Counted from the stretch's first letter, positions 51,258 through 61,050 are shown. The stretch is 64,000 nt of DNA from Photobacterium sp. DA100 (GCF_029223585.1 NZ_CP119424.1:2046001-2110000), one strand, 5' to 3'. Made by a program: numbers and translations. The notes: generated by a model not told the origin, from the sequence alone.

Positions 51258-53132
51258 ATGTCTCACACTTTGCTGCCGAACATCATTGAATTTCTTACCC
51301 ATGTCGACCCTTTCGATAAACTGCCCAAGGACTGCCTCGAAAAAATTGCCGGCTGTATCAAGATCAACTACCTAGGGCAGGGGGAGCGGATTGCTTTCTC
51401 GACCGATCAGGAAGAGTGTTACCTCTATATTATCCGCTCCGGCGCGATGGAGCAGCGCAAGTCCGACGGGGTACTCAGGGCCAAGCTGGGCGAGCAAGAT
51501 ATCTTCGGCTTCAGCTTCCTGCAAACCGAAGGGGACAGCAGCCAGGCAGAGATGGCCTATACGGCGACGGCGATGGAGAACACCCTGCTCTATTTGATCC
51601 CCCATGCCAAGCTCAAACATATCCTGCGCTCGTACCCGGAATATGCCCAGCACTTTGCCGCCCAGGCCCAGGTCCGGATCCAGTCGGCCCTGAGTGTGGT
51701 GTGGTCGGATGATGAAAAGGGGTTGTTTTTCAAAACGGTCGCAGAGGTGGCCAGCGACAGGGTCGCCGTCGTGCCGGCGGCTATGTCTATCCAGCAGACG
51801 GCTCATCGAATGACGATAGAGACCCCTTCGCCGGTTGCGGTGGTGAAAGACGGCAATACGATTGTCGGGGTGATGACCGATCGCGATTTGGCAAAAAGGG
51901 TGTTGGCCAAAGGCGTTGACCCTGAACGGCAAATCCGCGAAGTGATGACCCCGAACCCGCTGACCGTCGCCCCGGATGATCTGGTGATGAAGGCGGCATC
52001 ACTGATGATGCAGCACAATGTCCGCAGCTTACCGGTGGTCAAGGACGGGCTGGTGGTTGGGGTATTGTCGACCACGCATCTGGTTCAGAAGCACCGGGTA
52101 CAGGCGATTTTCCTGATTGAGAAGATCAACTACTCCGACTCGCTGGAGGAGCTGGTAGAACTGGCCCCTGAGCGGCAGGCGATTTTCGAAGCCCTGATCG
52201 AGGGTAACGTTGGCTCGGAGATCATCGGTCAGGTGATGGCGATGATTATGGATTCGTTCAACCGCCGTATCCTGCAATTGGTTGAGCAGCGGATGGGGCC
52301 GCCGCCTTGTCAGTATACGTGGGTGGTTGCGGGTTCCCATGCCCGAAATGAAGTCCATGCCCTGTCCGATCAAGATAACGCCATTATCTTGTCCGATGAT
52401 GTGACCGATGATCAGCGGATGTACTTCAAGCTGCTGGCAATGGATGTCTGCAAGTGGATGGATGCCTGCGGTTACAGTTTGTGCAGCGGAAACTACATGG
52501 CATCGGTGCAGAAGTGGTGCCAGCCTTTGTCGGTGTGGAAGGCGTATTATACCAAATGGGCGGAAAACCCCGAGTATGAGCGACTGCTCAATATCACGGT
52601 ATTCTTGGAAGTGAGGGCCATTTTTGGCCAGACGGCGCTATCGCAAGAGCTGCAGGCTCACCTGATGAGCTTGCTGGGGAAAAACAGTAGCTTTTTGAGT
52701 ATCTTGGCCAAAGAAACGGTGGCAACACAACCGCCGCTGGGGATCTTCAATAAGTTCGTACTGGAGAAAAATGGCGAGCACAGCAATACCCTCAACATCA
52801 AGAAATATGCGCTCAACCTGATTGTCGACCTGGCGCGGATCTACAGCCTGGCGGTCGGTTGCACCCTGACCGGTACCGAGGAGCGTTTCCACTATGCCTG
52901 CGAGCACGGCAGCCTGAGCGAAGAGAGCCTCAAGGATATTATCGGTGCCTACCGCTTTATTACTCGGGTACGCTACAGCCACCAGCTTCAGGCGTTGAAG
53001 AAAGGCGAAGTGCCGGATAACCATATCTCTCCGGATATGTTCGGTAGCTTTGAGCGCAAGCACCTCAAGGATGCGTTCCGGATCATCGCCGAACATCAGG
53101 ATGCGGTGAAGCTGCGCTTCGGACAGGCCTAA
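51258..53132 (+). CDS. cNMP-binding / CBS / DUF294 nucleotidyltransferase-like protein
   Basis: The 624-aa protein has a cyclic nucleotide-binding-like domain (about 15-135; LYIIRSGAMEQRKSDGVLRAKLGEQDIFGF), and a CBS pair (about 160-285; VAVVKDGNTIVGVMTDRDLAKRVLAKG, MQHNVRSLPVVKDGLVVGVLS). A DUF294 nucleotidyltransferase-like domain follows (GSHARNEVHALSDQDNAIIL, resembling the GlnD active site, about 360-380), then a C-terminal DUF294_C helical region. It is a cytosolic signalling protein of unknown output; such genes commonly pair with a DnaQ-like exonuclease near acs/actP, and the exonuclease does follow here after 21 bp. acs and actP are not in the window. Confidence 0.88.
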   Translation: MSHTLLPNIIEFLTHVDPFDKLPKDCLEKIAGCIKINYLGQGERIAFSTDQEECYLYIIRSGAMEQRKSDGVLRAKLGEQDIFGFSFLQTEGDSSQAEMAYTATAMENTLLYLIPHAKLKHILRSYPEYAQHFAAQAQVRIQSALSVVWSDDEKGLFFKTVAEVASDRVAVVPAAMSIQQTAHRMTIETPSPVAVVKDGNTIVGVMTDRDLAKRVLAKGVDPERQIREVMTPNPLTVAPDDLVMKAASLMMQHNVRSLPVVKDGLVVGVLSTTHLVQKHRVQAIFLIEKINYSDSLEELVELAPERQAIFEALIEGNVGSEIIGQVMAMIMDSFNRRILQLVEQRMGPPPCQYTWVVAGSHARNEVHALSDQDNAIILSDDVTDDQRMYFKLLAMDVCKWMDACGYSLCSGNYMASVQKWCQPLSVWKAYYTKWAENPEYERLLNITVFLEVRAIFGQTALSQELQAHLMSLLGKNSSFLSILAKETVATQPPLGIFNKFVLEKNGEHSNTLNIKKYALNLIVDLARIYSLAVGCTLTGTEERFHYACEHGSLSEESLKDIIGAYRFITRVRYSHQLQALKKGEVPDNHISPDMFGSFERKHLKDAFRIIAEHQDAVKLRFGQA

Positions 53133-53153
53133 CAAGTAAGGAAAGCCAGAATA

Positions 53154-53900
53154 ATGAAACGTGTGCTGTCGTATTTCAAGCCGCTGAACCGCCTTTCCAG
53201 GGGGCAGGCCAAATGGCGTGACACTTATGCTACCCGAGCCAGTGCCGAGCGGGTTGTCAACTTGCTCGGTCCGGGGCTGCCGGCCCCGGACAGCACCTTG
53301 CTGGATCTTGATATTCTCTGCCTCGACTTTGAAACCACGGGCCTGAACCCCGGCAAAGATCAGATCCTGAGTATCGGTTATGTCGAGATGCAAAAGGGGA
53401 TGCTCAACCTCAGCAGCAGTGAAGAAACATTTATCAAGGACAGCTGCGGCATCAATGCCCATACGGCCATTATCAATCAAATTACCCCGGAAATGCTGAC
53501 ATCTGGCCAAGCGCTCGATGAGGCGATGGAAGCCTTGTTTGAAAGGATGGCGGGCAAGGTGGTGCTGGTCCATGGCCTGACGATCGAGAAGTCGTTTCTC
53601 GAGCACTATGTGCAACAAAGGGGTGGGATCCCGTTGCCGCCACTATTGTGGCTCGATACCTTGCTGATTGAAAAGATGCTGGTGACCAACCGCCACATGC
53701 GCGAAGAAGGGGATTATCGGCTGTCCTCTATCCGTCAGCGCTATGGCCTGCCGGAGTACCCGAGCCACGGGGCGCTGATAGATGCAGTTGCAACGGGGGA
53801 GTTGTTGTTGGCATTGATGACCAAGTGCTTCGGTCATAGTTCACCAAGGCTGGAGGAGGTGTATGATCTGCACCACTATGAGCTGACGATGAGTCAGTGA
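53154..53900 (+). CDS. DnaQ-like 3'-5' exonuclease (DEDDh)
   Basis: The 248-aa protein has Exo I LDFETTGLNPGKDQILSIGYVEM (about 61-83), the INQITPEML segment, Exo II VLVHGLTIEKSFLEH, and Exo III HGALIDAVATGELL with the His before the Asp, so the DEDDh set appears complete. It resembles Pol III epsilon-like proteins but lacks the epsilon C-terminal alpha-binding tail. It is in one operon with the DUF294 protein. The substrate is unknown. Confidence 0.87.
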   Translation: MKRVLSYFKPLNRLSRGQAKWRDTYATRASAERVVNLLGPGLPAPDSTLLDLDILCLDFETTGLNPGKDQILSIGYVEMQKGMLNLSSSEETFIKDSCGINAHTAIINQITPEMLTSGQALDEAMEALFERMAGKVVLVHGLTIEKSFLEHYVQQRGGIPLPPLLWLDTLLIEKMLVTNRHMREEGDYRLSSIRQRYGLPEYPSHGALIDAVATGELLLALMTKCFGHSSPRLEEVYDLHHYELTMSQ

Positions 53901-53931
53901 GGCTGTCTCTGCGGGGCCGAGAGTGGCCCTG

Positions 53932-54078
53932 TTACACCGAAGCGCTATAGATGCTGTAAGCGATAAATAGGATGATAAGAAAAAAAGCCCCCAATGTTGC
54001 TTCTACAAGCCTTGTCAGAATGCTTTTCTTGGAAATAAACAATAAATATACAGCGATAAAAATCAAGAATGCCGTCAT
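53932..54078 (-). CDS. Small membrane protein, 48 aa
   Basis: An ATG at 54078 opens 48 codons giving two hydrophobic helices (TAFLIFIAVYLLFI and ATLGAFFLIILFIAYSIYS) joined by SKKSILTRLVE. A longer frame upstream is possible but has a non-hydrophobic, unlikely N terminus. Small two-helix proteins of this kind are usually inner-membrane proteins of unknown role. It is convergent with the exonuclease gene. Confidence 0.5.
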   Translation of the reverse strand: MTAFLIFIAVYLLFISKKSILTRLVEATLGAFFLIILFIAYSIYSASV

Positions 54079-54347
54079 GTAAGATTCTCTTGTTGTTCGA
54101 AAGGCCGCATCCTTGTCGCTTAATACCAATGTCCGATTTCTTGTGTTGGTTGCAATATTTTGCTGCCGCAATTATACATATTGAACGCTGTTTTTAAAGC
54201 GGGGTAAGTTATCGCGGTGATCTGTTTTTCACTATAACCACTAGTCAGCGATGACGGCTTTGACGCGCTAGACGGATATCTGGCTTTCTCCTGAAAGTGA
54301 GAAACTGACTTATAGTTAAGATGAATTCCGCTGAGTGAGATCGGCTA

Positions 54348-54566
54348 ATGAAATATCGGCCAAGAAGTAGCATAAGGCTTTACCTGCAAGTCATTATGGT
54401 GGGGGGGCTGTTCCTGTCCCTGATTGGGTGCGAGAGCAGCACGTTCTCGCGCAGTGATGCCGAGCCGCCGATGAACCGCCACTACATGGAGCTATACCGC
54501 ACCACGGAAATAATGGACAGGCCTCCACCACAAATCTATCGCTACCCGCGCCCTCCGGTAAGTTGA
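54348..54566 (+). CDS. Small predicted lipoprotein, 72 aa
   Basis: The product has a basic start (MKYRPRSSIRLYLQV) and a hydrophobic stretch with lipobox LIGC (cleavage before C28). The mature part is about 45 residues, polar and Pro-rich (DRPPPQIYRYPRPPVS). It would be lipid-anchored after SPII cleavage. The ribosome site is weak. I do not recognise the family. Confidence 0.6.
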   Translation: MKYRPRSSIRLYLQVIMVGGLFLSLIGCESSTFSRSDAEPPMNRHYMELYRTTEIMDRPPPQIYRYPRPPVS

Positions 54567-54622
54567 CGTTGCTCGGTATCGGCTACTTGCATTCTTCCAT
54601 CAGCGGCTACTAATCGGCAGAT

Positions 54623-54650
54623 AAAAAAAGCCCCAGCCAATGGCTGGGGC
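54623..54650 (-). terminator. Terminator of the alginate catabolic operon
   Basis: GCCCCAGCC / GGCTGGGGC around AAT, with seven T on the minus strand, 140 bp past the eda stop. Nothing else of note lies between. Confidence 0.88.
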
Positions 54651-54789
54651 AAACGGATCAATTAATGTAGTAACTTTGGCAAGTAACTAGCGATACCAAC
54701 CTAAATAAAAACTTGGTCAGTCTTCTCGGCTGGTATCAAAAAGCAAAAATGATCGACTAAGATCAGAAATTTCATCGGGGGTGAAGCAC

Positions 54790-55413
54790 TTACTGCACCT
54801 TGGCAACCGCATCTTTGACGAGCAGGCCCAGTTCGTCCCACTGCTTGTTGTCAATCAGGTCGCCCGGAACCATCCACGTACCACCACAAGCCAGTACCGA
54901 AGGAAGGGCTAGGTAGTCATCGATGTTGCCTAGGCTCACACCGCCTGTTGGCATGAATTTAACTGGGTAAACCGCAGTCAGTGCTTTTAGCATAGACACA
55001 CCGCCAGAAGGCTCGGCTGGGAAGAACTTGAGGGTACGCAGGCCCATCTCCATGGCTTGTTCAACCAAGCTAGGGTTGTTTACGCCAGGAACGATAGCAA
55101 CGCCTTTTTCCTGGCAGTACTTAACGGTTGTTGGGTTGAAACCTGGGCTTACGATGAAGTCAACGCCAGCGTCAATCGCTTCGTCAACTTGCTCTTTGGT
55201 CAGCACCGTACCAGCGCCGATTAGCATCTCAGGGAATTCTTTGCGCATGTTGCGGATTGCGTCGGCTGCCGCTTCGGTGCGGAAAGTAATTTCAGCACAA
55301 GGCATGCCGTTGTCTACCAGGGCTTTACCTAGTGGGATTGCGTCTTCAGCGTTTTTGATAGCAATGACCGGAATGACTTTCAGTGCAGCTAGTTTGTCGT
55401 TTAGGTTGCTCAT
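54790..55413 (-). CDS. eda: 2-dehydro-3-deoxy-6-phosphogluconate (KDPG) aldolase
   Basis: The 207-aa class I aldolase cleaves KDPG to pyruvate and glyceraldehyde 3-phosphate. Motifs: EITFRTEAAADAIRNMRKEFP (Glu45 region), GAGTVLTKEQVDEAIDAGVDFIVSPGFNP, and the Schiff-base Lys in LKFFPAEPSGGVSMLKAL. The C terminus reads FMPTGGVSLGN. It is the last gene of the operon, 24 bp after kdgK, and finishes uronate breakdown into central metabolism. Codon bias is strong, as in ackA. Confidence 0.95.
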   Translation of the reverse strand: MSNLNDKLAALKVIPVIAIKNAEDAIPLGKALVDNGMPCAEITFRTEAAADAIRNMRKEFPEMLIGAGTVLTKEQVDEAIDAGVDFIVSPGFNPTTVKYCQEKGVAIVPGVNNPSLVEQAMEMGLRTLKFFPAEPSGGVSMLKALTAVYPVKFMPTGGVSLGNIDDYLALPSVLACGGTWMVPGDLIDNKQWDELGLLVKDAVAKVQ

Positions 55414-55437
55414 AATTCTTTACTCTCACTCAGTGTG

Positions 55438-56364
55438 TTAAATCGTTGGCATTGCGTCGGCAGGGATCACAGCCCCACGGTACTGGATAACCGTTGATGC
55501 AACCTGGTGGCCTGCATGAGCGGCTTGGGTTGCCGAGCCGCCGGTGAAACGCTTGGCTAGGTAGCCACCGCTGAACGAGTCGCCTGCAGCGGTGGTGTCG
55601 ACAACCTTGTCGGCCACTAGGGCAGGGACAAATACATTCTGCTCTGCGGTGACAACAAGGCAGGCATCTTTACCGCGCTTGATCGTAATTTCGGTCACGC
55701 CGGCACCCTGGGTACGTTCGATACACTCTTCTAGCGTTTCATCGCCGAACAGCAGCTGCTCGTCGTCGAAAGTCAGTAGTGCGATGTCAGTTAGCGATAG
55801 CATGCGAAGGTAGGCTTCCTGGGCTTCTTTCACACAAGCCCAAAGCTTCGGGCGGTAGTTGTTGTCGAACAACACCTTGCCACCTTTGCCTTTGAAATCT
55901 TCCAAGAAAGTAAATAGCTGCTCGCGGCTTGCTGCCGTCAGGATCGCGAGGCTGATACCACTTAGGTAAATCGCATCAAATGCCATCAGGCTATTTAGCA
56001 GGTCTGTACTTTGCTCTTGTTCAAGCAGGTATTTAGCTGCTGCATCGCTGCGCCAGTAGTGGAAGCTGCGCTCACCCGTGCTGTCGGTTTCGATATAGTA
56101 AAGGCCAGGCAGTTTACCTTCCAGGCGAAGCACCAAGTCAGTACTGATCCCTTCCTTGTTCCAAGCTGCCAACATTTCATCACTGAAGCTGTCGTTACCC
56201 AGAGCTGTTACGTAGGTGGTGTTGATGTCCTTGCCCTTGGTCAGGCGGGACAGGTATACCGCTGTGTTAAGGGTATCGCCACCAAAAGTACGGGTTAGTT
56301 GGTCATTGGCTTGTTGCAGTTCAATCATGCACTCGCCAAGAATGGCAATGTTCATTGTAGCCAT
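55438..56364 (-). CDS. kdgK: 2-keto-3-deoxygluconate kinase
   Basis: The 308-aa protein is a PfkB/ribokinase-type sugar kinase: N-terminal MNIAILGECMIELQQ, FGGDTLNTAVYLSRL (substrate glycines), the LFDNNYRPKLW segment and the C-terminal DTTAAGDSFSGGYLAKRF with the catalytic Asp. It phosphorylates KDG to KDPG. It lies between kdgF and eda in one operon, as in alginate and pectin clusters of Vibrio. ATG 56364 follows CGGAG; MNIAIL at 56355 is an alternative start. Confidence 0.95.
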   Translation of the reverse strand: MATMNIAILGECMIELQQANDQLTRTFGGDTLNTAVYLSRLTKGKDINTTYVTALGNDSFSDEMLAAWNKEGISTDLVLRLEGKLPGLYYIETDSTGERSFHYWRSDAAAKYLLEQEQSTDLLNSLMAFDAIYLSGISLAILTAASREQLFTFLEDFKGKGGKVLFDNNYRPKLWACVKEAQEAYLRMLSLTDIALLTFDDEQLLFGDETLEECIERTQGAGVTEITIKRGKDACLVVTAEQNVFVPALVADKVVDTTAAGDSFSGGYLAKRFTGGSATQAAHAGHQVASTVIQYRGAVIPADAMPTI

Positions 56365-56422
56365 ACATACTCCGAAAAAGGGATGGGGATGAGCGCCGGT
56401 GGCCCTCCCCCCATCAAGGTAA

Positions 56423-56752
56423 TTACTTCAAAAAGTCCTGACGAACGGGTGAGAACATATCTAGCAGGATACTGCCTTCTTCAAGGGCTACTGCACCGTG
56501 AACCGCTAGTTTTTTAGCGATGTACGCATCGCCTTTTTTCAGTACGCGCTTCTCGCCGTCAACTTCCGCTTCGAAGCTACCTTCAACGACGTAACCGATT
56601 TGGTCGTGGATATCGTGGGCATGTGGGTGGCCAATCGCCCCTTTGGCAAAGATCAGGTGTACTGCCATCAGATCTTCAGTGTGACCAACGATTTTACGCT
56701 GGATGCCGTCGCCTAGATCTTCCCACTCAGTGTTGTTGATATCGAAAAACAT
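56423..56752 (-). CDS. kdgF: KdgF-like cupin (unsaturated uronate to DEH conversion)
   Basis: The 109-aa single-domain cupin begins MFFDINNTEWEDLGDGIQRKIVGHTEDLMAVHL and has the metal-binding pattern GAIGHPHAHDIHDQIGYVVEGSFEAEVDGE with three His and a later His. KdgF catalyses linearisation of 4,5-unsaturated uronates from pectin and alginate, producing the DEH/DKI that enters this pathway. The frame continues upstream to 56809, but the ATG at 56752 matches KdgF length and sits behind GGGAGAA. Confidence 0.93.
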   Translation of the reverse strand: MFFDINNTEWEDLGDGIQRKIVGHTEDLMAVHLIFAKGAIGHPHAHDIHDQIGYVVEGSFEAEVDGEKRVLKKGDAYIAKKLAVHGAVALEEGSILLDMFSPVRQDFLK

Positions 56753-56833
56753 TGTGTGATTCTCCCGAAAATAATGTGTTGAAATAATACAATTAAAAAT
56801 AGGGTACAAAGGTTCAGACTTTGTTGTTATTGG

Positions 56834-58600
56834 TTAAGCCGTGCTCGTCTCGGCTGTGGCTTCAGGCTTTTTTCTTGAAGCACTCACCAGCAAAATACCG
56901 ACCGTTAGCACGATAGAGCCACACAAAATAAACAGTCCGCGCCCTGATGGATCATTCGGGATCATAGCCATAGCCAGAATACCAAAGCCAGCTACGCTGA
57001 TTAGGTTACCCAGCATTGAACGCTGCGCTGTATCTAGCGATTGCTGCTCGTCACCACCAGAAACAAGCGGGGTATTCCAGTTTTCAAATAGTTTCTCTAC
57101 TTCTTTCTCACGCTCGACCGTTAGGCCTTTGTAGAAGAATTTAGTCATGATGAACCAGCCACCGGTGAACACAACGTGTGCTGCCAGGCTCAGACCAACC
57201 ACCAGATCACTCCACTCACGCCCTGTTAGCGGTTGCTCGAGGCCAAACAGGCCCTCGATGTGGTGCGCTTTCAGTGCAATACCGAAGATGAAGGAAACCA
57301 CCCCACCCACAACCAGCGTTGACCAACCAGCCCAGTCAGGCGTCTTGCGGATCCACATACCCAGAAGGACAGGGATCAGCATTGGGAAGCCAATCAGGGC
57401 ACCGATGTTCAGTACGATATCGAACAGGCTCAAGTGGCGCAGAGAGTTAATGAATAGACCAATTGAAATGATGATGAAGCCCATCATGATAGTGGTCAGC
57501 TTACTGACAATAATCAGCTCTTTCTGGTTTGCATGAGGTCGGAAGATCGGCTGGTAGAAGTTACAAACGAAGATACCGGCGTTACGGTTCAGACCAGAGT
57601 CCATTGAAGACATGGTTGCGGCAAACATTGCTGACATCAGCAGGCCAACCATACCGGCAGGCATTACATTCTGCACGAAGGCTAGATAAGCGGCATCACC
57701 TGCCTTGTCACCCATTGAGGCGTACTGTGCTGCAAAGTCAGGCATGAATGCACTCACGTACCATGGCGGCAGGAACCAGATAATCGGGCCTACAACCATT
57801 AGGATACAGGCAAGACCTGCGGCTTTACGCGCATTCTCACTGTCTTTTGCTGCAAGGTAGCGGTAAGCATTGATACCGTTGTTCATGACACCAAACTGCT
57901 TAACAAAGATGAATACTACCCAAAGAATGAAAATACTGATGTAGTTTAGGTTGTTACCAATCAGGAAGTTACCCTGGAAGTTGTCAACGATGTTGCCAAT
58001 ACCCCCACCGTGGAAGTACGCTGCAATCGCACAGGTGATAGTTACCGCCATGATGACCAGCATCTGCATGAAGTCAGAGGCAATAACGGCCCATGAGCCA
58101 CCCGTTACCGCCATCAGCATCAGTACGATACCGGTGAAGATAATGGTCGCTTCCATCGGGATGTTGAAAACGGCCGCCACAAAAATTGCCAAGCCATTTA
58201 GCCAAACACCTGCTGAAATCAGGCTGTCAGGCATACTGCCCCAAGTGAAGAATTGCTCTGTGGTTTTGCCAAAACGCATACGGATGGCATCAATCGCTGT
58301 CACTACACGTAGTTGGCGGAATTTTGGTGCGAAATACAGATAGTTGAGGAAATAACCGAAGGCATTTGCCAAGAACAAAATAACGACGGCGAAACCATCT
58401 GTAAATGCTTTCCCTGCTGCACCGGTAAACGTCCATGCTGAAAATTGTGTCATGAAGGCGGTAGCACCTACCATCCACCATAACATTTTACCTCCCCCCC
58501 TGAAGTAATCACTGGTCGAGGTGGTGAACTTCCTGAACATCCACCCGATCGCGATGAGAAATAGGAAATAGGCCAGAACTACGAAAGTATCAATGGTCAT
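56834..58600 (-). CDS. SSS-family symporter, probable oligoalginate/uronate transporter (ToaA-like)
   Basis: The 588-aa protein has about 14 hydrophobic segments with SSS features: DYFRGGGKMLWWMVGATAFMTQFSAWTFTGAAGKA (about 30-64), VTGGSWAVIASDFMQMLVIM, FKQ...GINAYRYLAAKDSENARKAAG and AMFAATMSSMDSGLNRNAGIF. In V. splendidus, related Toa symporters import alginate oligomers for internal lyases. It is the first gene of the operon with kdgF-kdgK-eda and diverges from two PL17 lyases, which fits that role. The substrate range is inferred from context. Confidence 0.88.
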   Translation of the reverse strand: MTIDTFVVLAYFLFLIAIGWMFRKFTTSTSDYFRGGGKMLWWMVGATAFMTQFSAWTFTGAAGKAFTDGFAVVILFLANAFGYFLNYLYFAPKFRQLRVVTAIDAIRMRFGKTTEQFFTWGSMPDSLISAGVWLNGLAIFVAAVFNIPMEATIIFTGIVLMLMAVTGGSWAVIASDFMQMLVIMAVTITCAIAAYFHGGGIGNIVDNFQGNFLIGNNLNYISIFILWVVFIFVKQFGVMNNGINAYRYLAAKDSENARKAAGLACILMVVGPIIWFLPPWYVSAFMPDFAAQYASMGDKAGDAAYLAFVQNVMPAGMVGLLMSAMFAATMSSMDSGLNRNAGIFVCNFYQPIFRPHANQKELIIVSKLTTIMMGFIIISIGLFINSLRHLSLFDIVLNIGALIGFPMLIPVLLGMWIRKTPDWAGWSTLVVGGVVSFIFGIALKAHHIEGLFGLEQPLTGREWSDLVVGLSLAAHVVFTGGWFIMTKFFYKGLTVEREKEVEKLFENWNTPLVSGGDEQQSLDTAQRSMLGNLISVAGFGILAMAMIPNDPSGRGLFILCGSIVLTVGILLVSASRKKPEATAETSTA

Positions 58601-58652
58601 CTTTATCAGCCTTAAGTTTATCGAATTGGCGCTAGTGTAATAACTGAAAAGT

Positions 58653-58675
58653 TATATTGTAATACAAGGTGGGTG
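58653..58675. promoter_or_regulatory. Operator-like block in the divergent alginate promoter region
   Basis: ATTGTAATACAA followed by GGTGGGTG. The core TTGTAATACAA (58657-58667) is a near-palindrome of a form used by GntR-type regulators. On the minus strand it contains TTGTAT, a possible -35 for the symporter operon. The same block, with two changes in 23 bases, recurs at 63386-63408. The region 58601-58908 holds no other gene and presumably both divergent promoters. Confidence 0.6.
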
Positions 58676-58908
58676 TTTTCGTGACCTCAATCAAGTTTAT
58701 TTTCCGTGCTGCAAAGTGATTTTTGATTTTGTTTGTTTTTTTGTCTTTTGTAATCATGGTCTTATGTTTGTATTTTGATATAGATCAATTCGTGTTTTGA
58801 AATGTGATGGCAGTCGAGTTTTTTCAATGCAGTAATGAAATAAAAATCTATTTGTATTATTTTATGCTCATAAAGAGGTGTGGTATACGCTCTAACTTAG
58901 AGGTTAAT

Positions 58909-61050
58909 ATGAACACAACAATACTGCCCGTGTTACTTTCAAATGAAGAACTTGCTGATTTGCATAAAGAAATCGGTCGCCCTTCATTAATGGGCAAAAC
59001 GATTGCTAAGCTGCAGGCTGAGCTTGAGCAATATATGGCGCTACCAATGGACGTTCCTGGTCACGGTGAGGCTGGTGGCTATGAGCACAACAAGCACAAG
59101 CAAAACTACCAATACATCAACCTTGCTGGGCGTTTGTTCCTGATCACGAAAGATGAGCGTTATGCCGAGTATGCTGGCAAGCTATTGGCAATGTATGCTG
59201 ACAAATACCTCACCTTTGATTTCCATATCCAGCGCAATACCAACCCTCCGGGTCGTTTGTTCCACCAAATTCTCAATGAGCACATGTGGTTGATGTATGC
59301 AAGTTTAGGCTATTCTTGCATCAGTGCGTGGCTTTCTCAGGCGCAGCGTAGCCACATCGTGGAGCGGTTATTCAAGCCGATGCTGGAGATGTTTACCGAA
59401 AAGTACGGCCATGATTTTGACCGCATTCATAACCACGGTATCTGGGCGGTGGCGGCTGTCGGGATCTGCGGTATCGCCATTGGTGAGCGCAAGTATCTTG
59501 AGATGTCGGTGTTCGGCCTCAATGGTGACGGCGAAACTGGTGGCTTCCTGGCTCAGATCTCCAAGCTGTTTGCCCCTTCTGGTTACTACATGGAAGGCCC
59601 GTATTACCACCGCTTTGCGATCCGTCCGCTAGCCGTGTTTGTCGAAGTGCTGCACCGCCACATGCCTGAGTTGGACATCTACAACTACAAAGGCCAGGTG
59701 ATTAAGCAGACTACCCAGGCCCTTTTGGCTACTGCCTACCCGAACGGGCTGTTCCCGGCGTTGAACGATGCGTCAAAGACCATGGCTATCACAGACATGG
59801 GAGTCGTGGTTGCCGTCAGCATGTACTTCAAGCGCTACGGCTTTGATAAGAACTTGCTGGGCATGGCCCAGATCCAAAATCAGGTCTGGATGCACCCGTG
59901 TGGCCAGGCCCTTTCCGAAGCGTGTGATGCCGAGGCGACGATCGAACCGCCGTTCTGGCCGAGCGTGGAGCTGAACGAAGGATCAGACGGTACGTGTGGC
60001 GCACAGGGCTTCCTGCGTATGAAGGCGAAAGACAAAGACATCTGCCAGCTTTCCATGAACTATGGCCAGCACGGTATGGACCATGGCCATTTCGATACCT
60101 TGGGGATCGCTTTCTACAACCGAGGTCAAGAAGTACTTCGTGAATACGGTTTTGCCCGCTGGGTGAATGTTGAGCCGAAATTCGGCGGACGCTACCTGGA
60201 CGAGAATAAGAGCTACGCCCGCCAGACCATCAACCACAACAGTGTGACGGTGGATGAGGGTTGCCAGAACCAGTTCGATATCAAGCGTGCAGACAGTGTG
60301 CACGGCAAGCCGCATTTCTTCATGGGTGAAGGTACCGAGCTGCAGGCGATGAGTGCCTTTGCCGACGAGCATTACCCGGGAATGGGGATGCAGCGCACCG
60401 TGATGATGCTGAAATCCGATATGCTGGAGAGTCCACTGCTGATCGATCTGTACCGCCTAACGAGCGATAAACCGCACCAGTACGACTACTCGCACCAGTA
60501 CCAAGGCCAGATCATCCGTACCGACTTCGAGTACAAGACCAATACCGAGCTCCATCCGCTGGGTGATAACTATGGATACCAGCACCTATGGAGCCTGGCC
60601 CGTGGCGAAGCCGGTAGCAATGCGTTGATCAGCTGGCTGCAGGGTAACAGTTACTACACCTGGCTTGGCACCAGCTCAAGCGCTGACAACGAAGTGATCT
60701 TCACCCAGACCGGTGCCAATGATCCGCAGTTTAACCTGCGTTATGAAAACAGTTTTATCTTACGAACCACGGGCAAAGACTTGCTGTTCGCCTCGGCATT
60801 GGAGACCCATGGTTACTTCAATGAAGCGGTGGAAGCCTCCGTCAATGCCCGTGGCAAGCTTCACCAGATTAAAGTGCTGGCTCACAGCGAGACCGGCTCG
60901 GTAGTTGCCATTGAAGGGGAAGGCATCCGCTTCACAGTGATGGTGAGCAACCAGCCTAATGTGACCGACACGACCGAACATCGAATTATCATCAACGACA
61001 AGACTTATAGCTGGAAAGGATTCCTTGCTGTTGAGCAGGAGACGAAATAA
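58909..61050 (+). CDS. PL17 oligoalginate lyase, copy 1
   Basis: The 713-aa protein has the two-domain PL17 architecture: an alpha/alpha toroid (about 1-340) and a heparinase II/III-like beta-sandwich. Family catalytic features are visible: IHNHGIWAVAAVGICG (Asn-His pair), GYYMEGPYYHRFAIRP (catalytic Tyr), and HGMDHGHFDTLGIAFYNRG (His). It would release unsaturated monomers from alginate oligomers. No signal peptide or lipobox is seen, so it is probably cytoplasmic. The frame is open from 58804, but ATG 58909, behind AGAGGT, gives the family N terminus. It is coupled by a 1-base overlap to copy 2. Confidence 0.93.
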   Translation: MNTTILPVLLSNEELADLHKEIGRPSLMGKTIAKLQAELEQYMALPMDVPGHGEAGGYEHNKHKQNYQYINLAGRLFLITKDERYAEYAGKLLAMYADKYLTFDFHIQRNTNPPGRLFHQILNEHMWLMYASLGYSCISAWLSQAQRSHIVERLFKPMLEMFTEKYGHDFDRIHNHGIWAVAAVGICGIAIGERKYLEMSVFGLNGDGETGGFLAQISKLFAPSGYYMEGPYYHRFAIRPLAVFVEVLHRHMPELDIYNYKGQVIKQTTQALLATAYPNGLFPALNDASKTMAITDMGVVVAVSMYFKRYGFDKNLLGMAQIQNQVWMHPCGQALSEACDAEATIEPPFWPSVELNEGSDGTCGAQGFLRMKAKDKDICQLSMNYGQHGMDHGHFDTLGIAFYNRGQEVLREYGFARWVNVEPKFGGRYLDENKSYARQTINHNSVTVDEGCQNQFDIKRADSVHGKPHFFMGEGTELQAMSAFADEHYPGMGMQRTVMMLKSDMLESPLLIDLYRLTSDKPHQYDYSHQYQGQIIRTDFEYKTNTELHPLGDNYGYQHLWSLARGEAGSNALISWLQGNSYYTWLGTSSSADNEVIFTQTGANDPQFNLRYENSFILRTTGKDLLFASALETHGYFNEAVEASVNARGKLHQIKVLAHSETGSVVAIEGEGIRFTVMVSNQPNVTDTTEHRIIINDKTYSWKGFLAVEQETK

